The notes under the pieces are model-generated. The model was not told the origin of the DNA, did no database searches, and saw only the letters and a list, made by a program, of their open reading frames with translations. Of a stretch of DNA of 64,000 nucleotides, positions 23,229 to 34,861 are shown piece by piece. The first letter of the stretch is position 1. Each line of letters begins with the position of its first letter. A program made the position numbers and the translations under genes. Source of the DNA: Rapana venosa (Eukaryota > Mollusca > Gastropoda > Neogastropoda > Muricidae). The stretch is taken from NCBI GenBank assembly GCA_028751875.1, contig CM054158.1:10574320-10638319 (forward strand), written 5' to 3'.

Positions 23229-23745
23229 TCACAGCAGTGGTTTTAGAGGGACTGATAAAAGCCAAGTTCTATTGAAGCTTTTTGTAATGGAAGTGATTTT
23301 TGTTTTTGGGGCCCCTTTAAAAGCTGGCTTTTTTTTATCTGCTTTTAAAGCTGTAATTTGTTCTGTGTAAATCCAATTTAAAATATCTTCAAAGCAGGGG
23401 CCCATATCTGACAGGAAAAAGGCAAAATTTTTTAGGGGGGTATAATGTTTTGGGAATTGAAAGCCCATTTTGCATAAAAATGTTGGTTTTTTGGGTTTTT
23501 GGACGTTTTATTATATGGACGGTGGGGGAATTTTTTTAAAGAGTGAAAAACGGGGCCTAGAATGACCCCCTTTTGGGCCCTCGCATTCCATTTTGGGCAG
23601 GTTTTGTTGGATCTTTTTTTACTGCAACTGTTTTGTTCGGTCGAAAGGGGTATAAAATTAAAAACCAGGGGGGCTGGCCAGTAACCCCGGAACCCGTTTT
23701 TTTGAAGAGGGGAAAAGAGAAAAAATGGGGTGGTCTATGAATCAA
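23229..23745 (-). pseudogene. possible CR1/L2-like LINE C-terminus, minus strand
   Basis: On the minus strand at 23380-23465 the frame reads HYTPLKNFAFFLSDMG and then CFEDILNWIY. I read this as a corrupted form of the ITPVLK-LHWLPVRYR-FKIL block that ends many CR1/L2-like ORF2 proteins. The DNA keeps CCTGTCAGATATGGGCCC at the expected place for LPVRYRA. Everything around it is corrupted and no other LINE motif is firm. The alternative is unrelated DNA. Confidence 0.35.
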
Positions 23746-24510
23746 AGGCTGCTGATAAGTCGAAAAGAGGGGAAAAGGGGAAATTTTTCCCTGAGTCAGA
23801 AGAATTTAAAAAGGTTTTTTTTAAATTTGGTTATTTAGGGTGGTTTCAGTGCTGGGGCTGCCCGCAAATAGGCAGACTAAAACCGGGAAAAAAGATTTTT
23901 TTAGAAAAGGGGGGTTTTTTGAGCTGTTTGAGAACTATTTTTTCAAATTTTTAAAAAATAAAAGGGAAAATTGGAAACAGGTCTAAAATTTTTCAGGGGG
24001 GTTAGGGTCAAGGTCATGCTTTTTGAGTAAGGTGTGACTTAGCATTTTTAGACTGGTGGCTTTTCCCGGAAAAAAAGGGGGTATTTCCCACTATTTTTTT
24101 AAATTGGGAAAAAAGTTTTTGGAGGACTTTTTGTGAAAAGAGAAGCAGGAAAGGGGGATTAAGATCCCCTTGATTTTATGAATTTCTTTCAGAATTACGT
24201 GATTTTTTTTCTCACTTGTTGATGAAAGAAAAGGAAGAGTGCCGGGAAAAAAGGGGGATCGGGGAAGTGAAGGCTATTTTGATTTTAATATTTTTTTTTT
24301 TTTTTTTGCTTATTTTTTATTAGGGTTGTTTTGTTTTTGAGTTTTTTTTATCTGTTTTGTTTTTTAAAGGGGAAAATTTTGTATTTTTTCGATTTTTTTA
24401 AATTTTTTATTTGGGCTTTTTTTTAAATTGGGTTTTTTTTTAAATTCATTTTGGGCCCCCTGTTTTTTACGTCCCCTCTCCACACCCCCCTCCGCTATCC
24501 CTCAAATGTG
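23746..24510. other. corrupted T/G-rich DNA, nothing recognised
   Basis: Long T, A and G runs dominate. No conserved frame or repeat can be followed. Confidence 0.5.
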
Positions 24511-24529
24511 GAAGGGGACAAAAAAATTG

Positions 24530-24712
24530 ACGCCCGACGACGACGACAAACGAAAAACGAGGACGACTATACTGCTACTCCTACTACTACTACTCTATTT
24601 AACAACAACTATACTATTTACTACAAACAACACAACACCAAACCCACACACAAAACAAAACACAAAACACCACACACACACACACACATCAACAACACAC
24701 ACACAATTTTAA
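24530..24712 (+). repeat. trinucleotide and CA microsatellites
   Basis: GAC units (24.53-24.57 kb) are followed by ACT/CTA units (24.57-24.60 kb), AAC-rich DNA and a CA-repeat (24.64-24.71 kb). The sequence is C/A-rich and low complexity. Confidence 0.8.
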
Positions 24713-24834
24713 AGTTGCAATTTTCGGTTTAATAAAAGAAAAATTTTAGAAAATAAAAAGGGGAATTTTTTTCCCAAAAAGAAGAAGCCTACAATTTGAT
24801 TTTTTTTAACGGAATTTAACAAACTGTTTACAAA

Positions 24835-25334
24835 NNNNNNNNNNNNNNNNNNNNNNNNNNNNNNNNNNNNNNNNNNNNNNNNNNNNNNNNNNNNNNNNNN
24901 NNNNNNNNNNNNNNNNNNNNNNNNNNNNNNNNNNNNNNNNNNNNNNNNNNNNNNNNNNNNNNNNNNNNNNNNNNNNNNNNNNNNNNNNNNNNNNNNNNNN
25001 NNNNNNNNNNNNNNNNNNNNNNNNNNNNNNNNNNNNNNNNNNNNNNNNNNNNNNNNNNNNNNNNNNNNNNNNNNNNNNNNNNNNNNNNNNNNNNNNNNNN
25101 NNNNNNNNNNNNNNNNNNNNNNNNNNNNNNNNNNNNNNNNNNNNNNNNNNNNNNNNNNNNNNNNNNNNNNNNNNNNNNNNNNNNNNNNNNNNNNNNNNNN
25201 NNNNNNNNNNNNNNNNNNNNNNNNNNNNNNNNNNNNNNNNNNNNNNNNNNNNNNNNNNNNNNNNNNNNNNNNNNNNNNNNNNNNNNNNNNNNNNNNNNNN
25301 NNNNNNNNNNNNNNNNNNNNNNNNNNNNNNNNNN
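24835..25334. other. assembly gap of 500 N
   Basis: Exactly 500 undetermined bases, a customary placeholder length. The left side is corrupted A/T-rich DNA and the right side enters the 20-bp satellite, so the true gap size and the join are unknown. Confidence 1.
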
Positions 25335-26183
25335 ATAGAAATAACTGTGACTATATAAAATAACTGTACTTATTATAACTGTGACTATGTATATTAACTG
25401 TGGCAAATACCTAATAACTGGGGACTATAGATAAAAAATGTGATTTACCATAATAACTGTGACTATAGTATGATAACTGTGACTATAGTATGATAACTGT
25501 GACTATAGTATGGTAACTGTGACTGTACCATAATAACTGTGACTGTATCTAAATACCTGTGACTATAGCATGATAACTGTGACTATAGTATGATAACTGT
25601 GACTATAGTATGATAACTGTAACTATAGTATAATAACTGTGACTATAGTATGATAACTCTGGCTGTACCATGATAACTGTGACTATAGTATGATAGCCGG
25701 GACTATAGTATGATAACTATTACTATAGTATGATAACTGTGACTATAGTATGATAACTGTGACTATAGTATGATAACTGTGACTGTAGTATGATAACTGT
25801 GACTTTAGTATGAGAACTGTGACTATATCATGATAACTGACTATAGTATGATAACTGTGATGTTGCATGATAACTGTGACTCTAGCAAGATAACTTGTGA
25901 CCGTGGCATGATAACGTGTGACCGTGGCATGATAACGTGTGACTGTGGTATGATAACTTGTGACTGTGGCATGATAACGTGTGACTGTGGCATGATAACG
26001 TGTGACTGTGGCGTGATAACTTGTGACTGTGGCATGATAACGTGTGACTGTGGCATGATAACGTGTGATTGTGGCGTGATAACTTGTGACTGTGGCATGA
26101 TAACGTGTGACTGTGGCATGATAACTTGTGACTGTGGCGTGATAACTTGTGACTGTGGCATGATAACTTGTGACTGTGGCATG
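25335..26183 (+). repeat. 20-bp satellite passing into a 21-bp satellite (cleanest rendition)
   Basis: From 25.44 to 25.88 kb the unit is GTGACTATAGTATGATAACT, which contains the self-complementary octamer ACTATAGT. From about 25.89 to 26.18 kb the unit is 21 bp: GATAACGTGTGACTGTGG followed by CAT, CGT or TAT. Because 21 is divisible by three and the unit lacks stops, this half is open in a plus frame (heptads CDCGMIT) and in two minus frames (MPQSQVI and CHSHTLS). Private monomers, including ones with AAATACCTG, CTCTGGCTG and GCCGGGAC, mark positions. The array continues into the gap on its left. Confidence 0.95.
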
Positions 26184-26283
26184 ATACCTCCACTGCTGTC
26201 ACATCTCTGTCACATCTCCACTGCTGTCACATCTCTGTCACATCTCCACTGCTGTCACATCTTCACTGCTATCACATCAAATC
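26184..26283 (+). repeat. 28-bp tandem repeat at the satellite edge
   Basis: A unit of CACTGCTGTCACATCTC plus TGTCACATCTC recurs about 2.5 times. The same block follows the satellite at 31333-31432 and 47717-47816. Confidence 0.85.
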
Positions 26284-28184
26284 TCTTTTACTTTTCTGTA
26301 AACTAATGACCAAGAAAAGGAAGACCATGGCTTGGTTCAGGTCATTATTCCTCCGTGGGAATGCCGGGGGCCTCTCAGTATAAACAGCATCCCCGCCTAC
26401 TGGAAATTCTGAGCTAGGAATTTCCTCCTTTCTATCCTTCTCTTTCTTTCTGCCTTGTTCCTTTTCTTCATGTCACCTCCTACTTGTCTATTTTCTGCTT
26501 TCTTGGTCCATTCTCCTGCCTCTTTTCCCAGAATAAATTAAAGGAGAACAATTCTCTCTCTCATGAAGTCGGATGCATTGGCCCTGACTTGTCAGGCGCT
26601 TAACGGCAGGCAACGCATTTTCGCTCATATGACAGACAATGGTTGTTGCTGTCTGAGCGTTCAATGAAGAAGGAGAAAGTCCATTACGGACAAAATCCTT
26701 ATTAAAGATATAGGTTCAATCTGTACATGTCTACTGTAGAAATATCTAAGGAATTAAAAAATACCTCTGATGTCATAGATGATAGAGAATTTGGATTGTT
26801 TTGAGAAAGACGTTGGTGGGGGTAATTGCATGCTTGCCCCTCCTTCTAAACATACTTTAATGACCTATACAGGCATAGGCCTACACTATCTTCATAAGTT
26901 ATTGAATAGAGGAACAGTTGTGGCGTAACAAAGGCGAAATTACCATGCTCCAAGCTTATGGAACTAACAAGGCCAGTGTCTTTCTACAACATGATCTAAC
27001 TTGATCCTTAACTTGAAGGTCAAACTGATCTGACCTGTGGGTTCCAATTCCATAAGGCTTAGTGGGACTTTTGGACTCTGGTCGGCTTCTACCAGAGTGA
27101 GCGTGCTGTGGGCTCAGTGGGAAGACTGAGACCACACAGTCCAGCTTCAGTTACTTTATGAATGCAACTTTGAACGTGTTGCTCAAATTACCTGACTAAC
27201 ACTGCAGGTGTCTGTATCTCTCGGGCCCGGTTGACGCCGGGATCTATTAAATTGATAAAAGGGTGTAGATGCACCCCTTTTAAGAAATCGAAAGCACAGA
27301 CTTCCTACACAGCATTAAGTCACTTCATACTCATTCACCGACACATCAAGTCGATATTCTATATTACAAAGGCAGAAAACGAAAAATCAGAACTCAGGCT
27401 CACAGTTTTATGACCTTTTTCAATGGCTTCAACACATTCCCCGCAACAATGATGTACAGACCTCTTATTTTTCATATGGGAACAACAATGCAAATACACA
27501 TCCATCCAGGGAAAAAATGGAACAATTATCGAAAAATCAACTTGTTCCCCCCAACCAGGCGCTGGCTCGTTTATTATCCCCCCCAATGGGACGGCGTCCT
27601 CTAAAGAAGACCGTTTAAATACCAAAATGCCCCTTCCAAAGGGTTCTGCAGAAAACTTCCCGTTTGAAGACCACACGCAAAATTTTCAACCCCCCCAGTG
27701 GGGGCCCCCGCAATGATTAATTCTGACCCTTCCATCCCAGCCCCAAATGTGCGACAGGTTTCGTACAGCCTCAAAAACGCCCCACCCCCGACCCAACGAC
27801 AGCCTCTCATGCGACCCCACCTACACGGCCCCCTGACGTACAAGGACCAGCCCTTACCTCTCTTTAAAAAGGGATCAATCAGATTCCATGTCCCCTGGAA
27901 CCCTTTTTTTATGCAGATGTCAACGCCAACCAAACCCCCCCCCCCTGAATGACGGTGTCCCGGGGCCCAAAAGACAAACCCCCCCACGTCTACCAAAAGT
28001 GACGACCCTACATTCGAATTCTGAATTCACAATGATGTTTGACTACCTAGTTTTTACATTTCCCCTGAATTACTTGCCTGATTGTCATTGTTATGAGTAT
28101 AGTCAATACATAATTATGTGTGTGGGGGTGTGAAATTAGTCTGTCTCTAGTCAATGGTTTTTAAAAAACATTGAAATCATACAC

Positions 28185-28405
28185 TGGTGCATGGTGTGGG
28201 TGTGCGTGGGAAATGTTCGCACACGCACGTACGTGTTGCTATGTCGTACGTAAATTTTTAAGTTTTTATGTTTTCTAGCCCAAGTTTTTTTTCACAGTTT
28301 GATGTGTGTGTTTTGTGGCGTGTGTGTTGTGTGTGCGTGTGTGTATGTGTGTGCGCGCATGCGCCGTGTGTTTTTGTTTGTGTGGTGTGTGTGTTTTGTG
28401 ACATT
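28185..28405 (+). repeat. GT-rich microsatellite
   Basis: TGTGTG runs with ACGTACGT and GCGCGCATGCGC palindromes. The counterpart is 33490-33705. Confidence 0.85.
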
Positions 28406-28696
28406 TTTATTTGAAGTCATTTTGCAATTTTTTAACCAATATAAATATACCTTTTTGTGTCTTTAAAGATATTTTAATGTGTATCAATCTGCCGTCAGTA
28501 CTGTAATTACCCTTCATAGGATTTATTTAAGTGTTTTTTGACTTGACTTGACTTGAATTGACTACATTTCTCCCCACCGCCAGCCCCCACCCTACCCAGC
28601 AGTGTCCGCCACCAGACTTCACCCAGCTCCAACTTTTCTGTCTAGGGTTACACTAGAAACTCTGGTGTGATAAATTCACACCTACCTAATACTCCA

Positions 28697-28815
28697 CATT
28701 AAGTGTGTGTGTGGGGGTGGGGTGGGGGGTTGTATGCAAGTGCACCTATGTGTGCGTATGTGTGCAGGTACGTGGTGTTGTGTGGTGTTGAGAGTGTGGT
28801 GTGTGTGTGCTGTTT
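28697..28815 (+). repeat. GT-rich microsatellite
   Basis: GTGTGTGTG with G-rich interruptions. The counterpart is 34040-34180. Confidence 0.85.
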
Positions 28816-29299
28816 GGGAACAAGAATATGTAGGGGCGTTCATACGTGCAAGCATTTGTATGAACTCTTCCTTTAACCAACATTAGTTAAAAGCTGCATA
28901 ACATCTTACAAGGGCTGATTCCTGTTTTCTGCTACCCATGGCCTTGAAATTCGATTTGGTGACAGTTTTTAAATTTTTATTACATATCAATTTGGGGACA
29001 GTTTAATTTTATATTATATATCTCTGTTTGTGCAGAACCCCGCCCACCCAGTGCTGCAGGTGAAGCAAACAGTGACAGGACACACCAGTGGCAAATCTCC
29101 TACACCAGGACCAAGCTTTCTGGAACAGTGCTGATTGTGCTCATCACTTTCTTTTCTTTTTTCTTTCTTTCTTTTCTTAAATCAATTTTCCAGACGTGCT
29201 AATTTTAGTTGTGCTTTTTATTCATATTTTGGGATCTTTTATTACAGGTGCTTTTCTGAGTCTGACCTCGCTTTTTGGGTGATTAGTCGCTCGTTTTTT

Positions 29300-30218
29300 G
29301 CTATGAGACTGCCCATCTGTGTTTTCGAGATCCATCAAACCAACCACGTAATGCACGTACCAACTGTACAGTTGAGATCTCACTGCAGAACCAAGCGTCA
29401 CCCACGTGTTCACGCGGCCCTCATCTTCGTGCTTTTCCTTGCCCATCCCTCTGGTGCAGTCACTGTCACCATCTGCACTGTGTCACAGTGTCCCAAGAGT
29501 AAGAAGTGTTTCCCGCTGTGACAGAAAAGAGTGTCGTCTGCTTCTGTTCCCTCACCTCCAACAGACCTGGCAGTATACTCCGTATGCATTGTTGGCACTC
29601 CATTCTGTATCTCAAATGCATCCTTGTGCCAGCTATGGACGGTTCGCGATCTTCGTGGTCTTGTTCCTGAAGTGAAAGTAGGGGGGCGCTATGAAAATTT
29701 GTTATCTTGGTTTTTCACAAGGTTTTACCTTCTAAGTTCAGTGATAAACTTGCACACCCTGCACTTTTTTTTTATTACCTCTGTGGAACCAAATTTAAAG
29801 AAACAGTAAATAAGCTTTTTCGGAAAATGAGCTTGTCAAACACCCTCAACAGCCTTAAAGGTCCAAGCAACTAGAAAAGTTCAGGGAACACTGAATCATC
29901 TGAAAATGAAAACTTGAAGCAACAAACAAATGTTTTAAAGATGTTTTTGTGGAAGAAGGCGTTTGATGAATTCATATTTGGTAGATTACAAACCACAGTA
30001 AACACGTCTGTCAATGACCAGAAAACACAACTGTTCACATAAAATCACCACTTTTAATGTCTTCCAAACAAACTTTGAGAGAAGTATAGACCACACATTT
30101 CAAAGAGCATGATGAAGCTACGTTTTTCTTACGGATTTTAAGGAGAAACAAAAAAACAAACACAACGAACAGTGCCACCATTCCCAACTCATCAGTACAA
30201 CACAAAGTAGTCCTGTTT
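29300..30218 (+). other. upstream flank of the satellite, no firm gene
   Basis: Two consecutive open frames are visible: 29303-29521 (72 residues, MRLPICVFE start) and 29531-29809 (92 residues). The inverted rendition at 3.2-3.8 kb does not preserve either frame cleanly. The second part (29.75-30.04 kb) reads KFKETVNKLFRKMSLSNTLN in a third frame, with a similar KFLKNSNKLFGKS segment in the 3.2-3.47 kb minus-strand frame. That is the only hint of coding potential. Confidence 0.35.
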
Positions 30219-31332
30219 ATGATAACTCGTAACAATAGCAAGATACACGTGATTAAAGTATGAATAAACTGTGACATAGTCGAATAACTGTGACTATAGT
30301 ATGAAAACTGTGATTTGTACCCATACATAACCTCGTGCACTATACCATGACAACGTGACTATAGTATACAACTGGGACTATAGTATGATCACTGTGACTA
30401 TAGTATGATCGACAGTGACATAGCTACTACATAACCTGCACTATATATGATAACTGTGACTATATATGATAACTGTGGCTATACCATTAATAACTGTGAC
30501 TATTAGTTATCGATAAATGTGACTGTACCCCATAATAACTGTGATACTCAAGTATGATAACTGAGACTATAGTATGATAACTCTGTGACTAATACGTTAA
30601 TGGTAACCTGTGACTGTTCCCATAATAACTCGACCTGTAATCTAAAATACCTGTGACTATAGCAATGATAACTGTGACTAATAGTATGATAACTGTGACA
30701 CTACAGTATGATCATCCTGTACACTATCTACTGACCTAATAACTGTGACTATAGTAATGAATAACTCTGGCAAGCCACCAAGATAACTGTGATTAATAGT
30801 ATGCACTACGCCCGGACAAGACGACAATACACTATTACTATATACAATATCGCATAACTGTGACTATAGTATGATTAACTGTGGACTAATAGTATGATAA
30901 CTGTGACTGTAGTAATGATAACTGTGACTTTATATGAGAACTTGACTATATCATAGATAACTGACCATAGTATGATTGTGAGTTGCCTATACTTGTGTTC
31001 TGTGACTCTAGCAAGATAACTTGTGACCGTGGCATGACAAACTGTGTAACCGTGCATGAATAACGTGTGACTGTGTACAAACTGATAACTTGTGACTGTG
31101 GCGCATGATAGTGTGACTGTGGCATGATAACGTGTGACTGTGGGGATAACTTGTGACTGGTCTGCGGATGATAACTTTGTGACTGCGTGGCATGATAACG
31201 TGTGATTGTGGCGTGTCACTTGTGACTGAGGCATGATAACGTGTGAACTGTGGCATGATAACTTGTGATCCGCGATGCTGATAACTAGGACTGTTGGTCA
31301 TGCGATAACCTTGTGACTGTGCCATGATACCG
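30219..31332 (+). repeat. 20/21-bp satellite, second rendition
   Basis: Same 20-bp then 21-bp structure as 25335-26183, but with scattered inserted bases. The private monomers (AAAATACCTG, CTCTGGCAAGCC, CGCCCGGAC, CACTATTACTATA) occur in the same order as in the first array. This argues for one underlying array written twice rather than two independently evolving arrays. Confidence 0.9.
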
Positions 31333-31432
31333 CCATCTGCTGTCACATCTCTGTCACATCTCCACTGCTGTCACAGATCTCTCCTTCACATCGTCCACTG
31401 CTGTCACCATCTTCACTGCTATCACATCAAAT
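31333..31432 (+). repeat. 28-bp tandem repeat at the satellite edge
   Basis: Same CACTGCTGTCACATC block as at 26184, with extra inserted bases such as CACAGATCTCTCCTTC. Confidence 0.8.
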
Positions 31433-32663
31433 CCTCTTTTACTTTTCTGAAACTAATGACAAGAACAAAACGCGGAAAGACCATGGATTGGCGTTCTCAC
31501 GAGTCATTATTCCTCCGTGGAAGCCGGGGGCCTCTCAGTATTACCAGCAATCCCCCCCTACTGGAAATTCTGACTAGATTCCTCCTCTCTCTATCCTTCT
31601 CTTTCCTAACTCTGCCTTTCTCTTTTCTCATGTCACCTCCTACTTGTCACATCTATTTTCTTGGTCCATTCTCCTGCCCTCTTTTGCCCAGAATAAACAT
31701 CAAAGGACAACAATTTTCTCTCTCATGAATCGGGATGCATTGTACCTGACTTGTCAGGCGCTTAACGGAGCAGGCAACGCATTTTATCGCTCATATGAAA
31801 AGTCAATGGTTGTTGCTGTATGAGCGATTCAATGCGAAGAAGAAGAAAGCTCCATTATCCAAAATCTTCTATTAAAGATATTTTTTATCGTTCAATTCTG
31901 TACAAGTCTACTGTAGATCTCATATCTAAGGAATTCAACAAAATAATCTGACTGCGTCATAGATGATAGAGAATTTGGCATTGAGTTTTTGAAAAGACGT
32001 GGGTGGGGGTAATTGCCTCATGCTTGCCGTCCTTCTTAATACTTTAATGACCACACCGGCATAGGCCCTAACACTATCTTCATAATATTGAATAGAGGAA
32101 CAGTTTGTGGCGTAACCCAAAGCGCCAATTCACATGCACCACGCTCTATGGAACTTAACAAGGCCCATTGTCTTTTCTACAACCATGATCAAAATTGTCC
32201 CTTAACTGAAGGTCAAACTGATCTCTGCACCTCTGTGGGTTCCTCCATAAGGCTTATGGGACTTTTTTGGACTCTGGTCGGCTTCTACCAAGTGAGCGTC
32301 GCTGTGGCTCATGGGAAGACTGAGACTCTACAACAGCTCCCAGTTCATTACTATTTATGAATGCCACTTTTGCGAACGTCTGTTGCTCACAATTACCTGA
32401 CTAACACGCAGGTGTCTGTACTCTCGGGCCCGTTAGACGCCGGATCTATCTCAATATGATAGAATGTGTAGAGTCAGCCTCTGATCTAATAGTCCTGAAG
32501 CACAATGCACGTCCCATACACAGCAGCCTGCAATCTACATGTACATCTTCACTGAACCTCAGTCACCCACGACAACATCCCCAGTCAGATATTCTATATT
32601 TACCAGGCAGAAATCGAAACATCAGCAACTCAGGTCTCCAGTCTGCATGAACTTATCTCTCCA

Positions 32664-33311
32664 ATGGCTTCAACACACCTCCCCGCAACAATGATGACGC
32701 ACCTCATTAATTTTTTCAATTACTGCGGAATCAACACAGCAAATACACATCCATCACAGGCAATAAATGGACCCCACAACTTCATCAGACAATATCCCCC
32801 GCATGTTTTCGAGCCCCAAGCCCAGGCTTGCGGCACTTCAGAGGATCAATATATCCCTCCAATGGAAACGGCGTCCCTCTACAACGCAGACCGTAACTTA
32901 TCCAATAATGTCCCTTGCCCAAGTGGTGTTCGCAGAAAACTCACGTTTGATAAGAACCACACGCACATTTTTACAACCGCCAGTGGGGCCCCACGCAATG
33001 ATTTATATTCTGACCCGTTCCTCCCAGCCCAAAGTGGCAAGACCGGTTAGCGTACAGCCCATATACGCCGACCCCCTACACAACGACAGCCTCTCAAAGT
33101 CGACCCACCTACACGCCCACTGACGCACAGAGGCCGCACCCTTACCACTGCTTCAAAAAGGGTATCCACACATCGATTCCATTGTCCCCTGGATACCCTT
33201 ATTTTCATCATCGCAGATTTCAGGAACGCCAACCTACCCCTCAACCCCTGAACTTGACGGTGTCTGGCCATCAGACAAACCCTCCCACGTCTACCAAGTG
33301 ACGACCACAGT
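32664..33311 (+). CDS. unrecognised open reading frame, possible exon
   Basis: A 128-residue open frame (MASTHLPATMMTHLINFF start) runs to 33050. A one-base shift continues it as proline/threonine-rich sequence with YTPT, TYTPTD and NPPTST segments, closing near GTCGAATTCTGA at about 33311. Upstream, 32456-32650 is also open. Composition is not simple repeat: it has mixed H, N, P and T with scattered cysteines. I recognise no domain. Collinear but more damaged versions occur at 27.42-28.03 kb and 13.63-14.03 kb, and an identical one at 49048. It may be an exon or a retroelement ORF1; neither is established. Confidence 0.3.
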
Positions 33312-33489
33312 CGAATTCTGAATTCACAATGATGTTCACTACCTAGTTTTTTACCATTTCTCCTGAATTACTTGCCTGATTGTCATTAGTTATGAGTATA
33401 GTCACACTTACATAATTATGTGTGTGGCCCTGAAACTAGTCTGTCTTCTGTCAAGGTCCTTTAAAACATTGATACTCATACACGGGTGC

Positions 33490-33705
33490 ATGGTGTGGTG
33501 TGGCGTGGGTATGCTTCGCACACGCACGTACGTGTTCGCGTATGTGCGTACGTATAATAATAAGTTTTTTCTGCTCTTCTAGTCACATGTTCTTTTTTCA
33601 CAGTTATGTGTTTGTGTGTGCCGCTGTGTGTTGTGTGCGTGTCGGTATGTGTTGGCGCGCATGCGCACGTGTGTGTGTTTGCTTGTGGTGCTGTGTGTTT
33701 TGTGC
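33490..33705 (+). repeat. GT-rich microsatellite
   Basis: TGTGTG runs with ACGCACGTACGTGT and GCGCGCATGCGCAC palindromic stretches. The cysteine/valine-rich frames that overlap it are composition artefacts. Confidence 0.85.
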
Positions 33706-34039
33706 GACATTTTTTATTTGATCACGCTCCATTTTGCAATGTATCTAACCAATATGAAACCTAGCCTTTTTTGTGTCTTTGGAGATAATTTATCGTGTAT
33801 CAATCTGCCTGCGTCCAGTACTGGCTCAATTACCCTTCATAGGATGACATTTAAGTGTTTTTGAGAGCACTTGACTTGACTTGAAATGTAATACACCTTC
33901 TACCCCACCGCCCACGCCCCCACCCCTACCAGCACTCTGTCCGCCCCCAGCCACTTCACCCAGCTCAACGTTTCTCTCTCTAGCGTACACTAGAAACTCT
34001 GCGGTGTGCGATCAAATTCCACCACCTAATACTCCACAT

Positions 34040-34180
34040 TAAGTGTGTGTGTGGGGGGTGGGGTGGGTGTGGTATGCCAAGCGTGCACCTATGTGTGCCG
34101 TAATGCTGTGGCAGGTACGTTGTGTGGTGTGTGTGTGTGCTGTGTGAGAGTTGTGTGTGTCTGGGTGTGTCCGTGTTGTG
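34040..34180 (+). repeat. GT-rich microsatellite
   Basis: GTGTGTGTG with GGGGTGGGG interruptions, followed by a GTGTGTGTGTGCTGTGTG run. Confidence 0.85.
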
Positions 34181-34861
34181 AGCTCTGTCGTAACAAGAAA
34201 TATGTAGGTAGCGTTCATACTATGCAGTGCATTTTTGTATGAACTCTTCCTTTAACAATCATTCTACGTTAGAAGCTGGCATAACATCTACAAGGACTGA
34301 TTCCTGTGTTCTGCAACCCATGGCCCTTGAAATGTCCGCCTCTATGGTGACAGTTTAATTTGTATTACATATCAATTTGAGACAGTTTAAGTTTATATTA
34401 TATATCTCTTGACATTTGTCGCTCGAGCACGCCCACCCATCGCAGTGCGACGCCAACAGCAGACAGGACCACACCAGTGGCCAACTCCTACACCAGGTCC
34501 AAGCTTATCTGTAGCAACAGTGCTGATTGTGCTCATCACTTTCTTTTCTATTTTTCTTCTTCTTCTTTCTATTCTCTTAAATCATATTTTTCCAGGAACT
34601 GTGCTGATCGTAGTTCGCTCATATTTATTCATATTCTGGCATCTTTTATTTACAGGTCTTTACTGTATTGTATCTGACCTCGCTTGTTGAGGGTGATTTA
34701 GCGGTCGCTCTGTTGTTTGTTGTTTGTTGTTGCGTTGTTGTTTTAATCCCCTTTTCTCTCGGTAACCAACCACGCCACCTGTCGGCATTCTTCCCCCCCA
34801 AACTAACAGTCGGCCTGATTGAGTTAACACACAAATTGTGTGCTATAGAGTTGTAACAGAT

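Larger units (their letters stand above)
26284..29299 (+). repeat. downstream flank of the satellite, first rendition
   Basis: Collinear with 31433-34710. Shared landmarks include TTATTCCTCCGTGG, ACTTGTCAGGCGCTTAACGG, TCGGGCCCG, AATTCTGAATTCACAATGATG, the GT-rich tracts and CTGATTGTGCTCATCACTTTC. The collinearity ends at about 29290 (TTAGTCGCTC; compare TTAGCGGTCGCTC near 34703). At 29300 the sequence switches to the left end of the exact 7.68-kb repeat. Part of it (27.5-28.0 kb) shows C and A run inflation. No conserved gene is apparent except the weak open frame described at 32.66 kb. Confidence 0.85.

Noticed and set aside
24828..25406. 192-residue frame on the minus strand
   Set aside because: It consists mostly of undetermined bases in the gap.
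25830..26306. 158-residue cysteine-rich repeat protein (CDCGMIT heptads) and two opposite-strand repeat proteins
   Set aside because: They are translations of a 21-bp satellite without stops. No start context, conservation or non-repeat domain supports a gene.
29303..29809. Two tandem small genes upstream of the satellite
   Set aside because: Neither frame stays open in the inverted rendition, both strands have competing frames, and no motif is recognised.
31324..31728. 134-residue frame starting in the 28-bp repeat (and copy at 47708)
   Set aside because: The collinear segment at 26.18-26.56 kb does not keep the frame. The frame begins inside tandem repeat.
33500..34242. Cysteine/valine-rich small proteins over GT tracts (also 39165-39397 and 50000-50626)
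   Set aside because: They are translations of TGTGTG runs, and frames shift between renditions.
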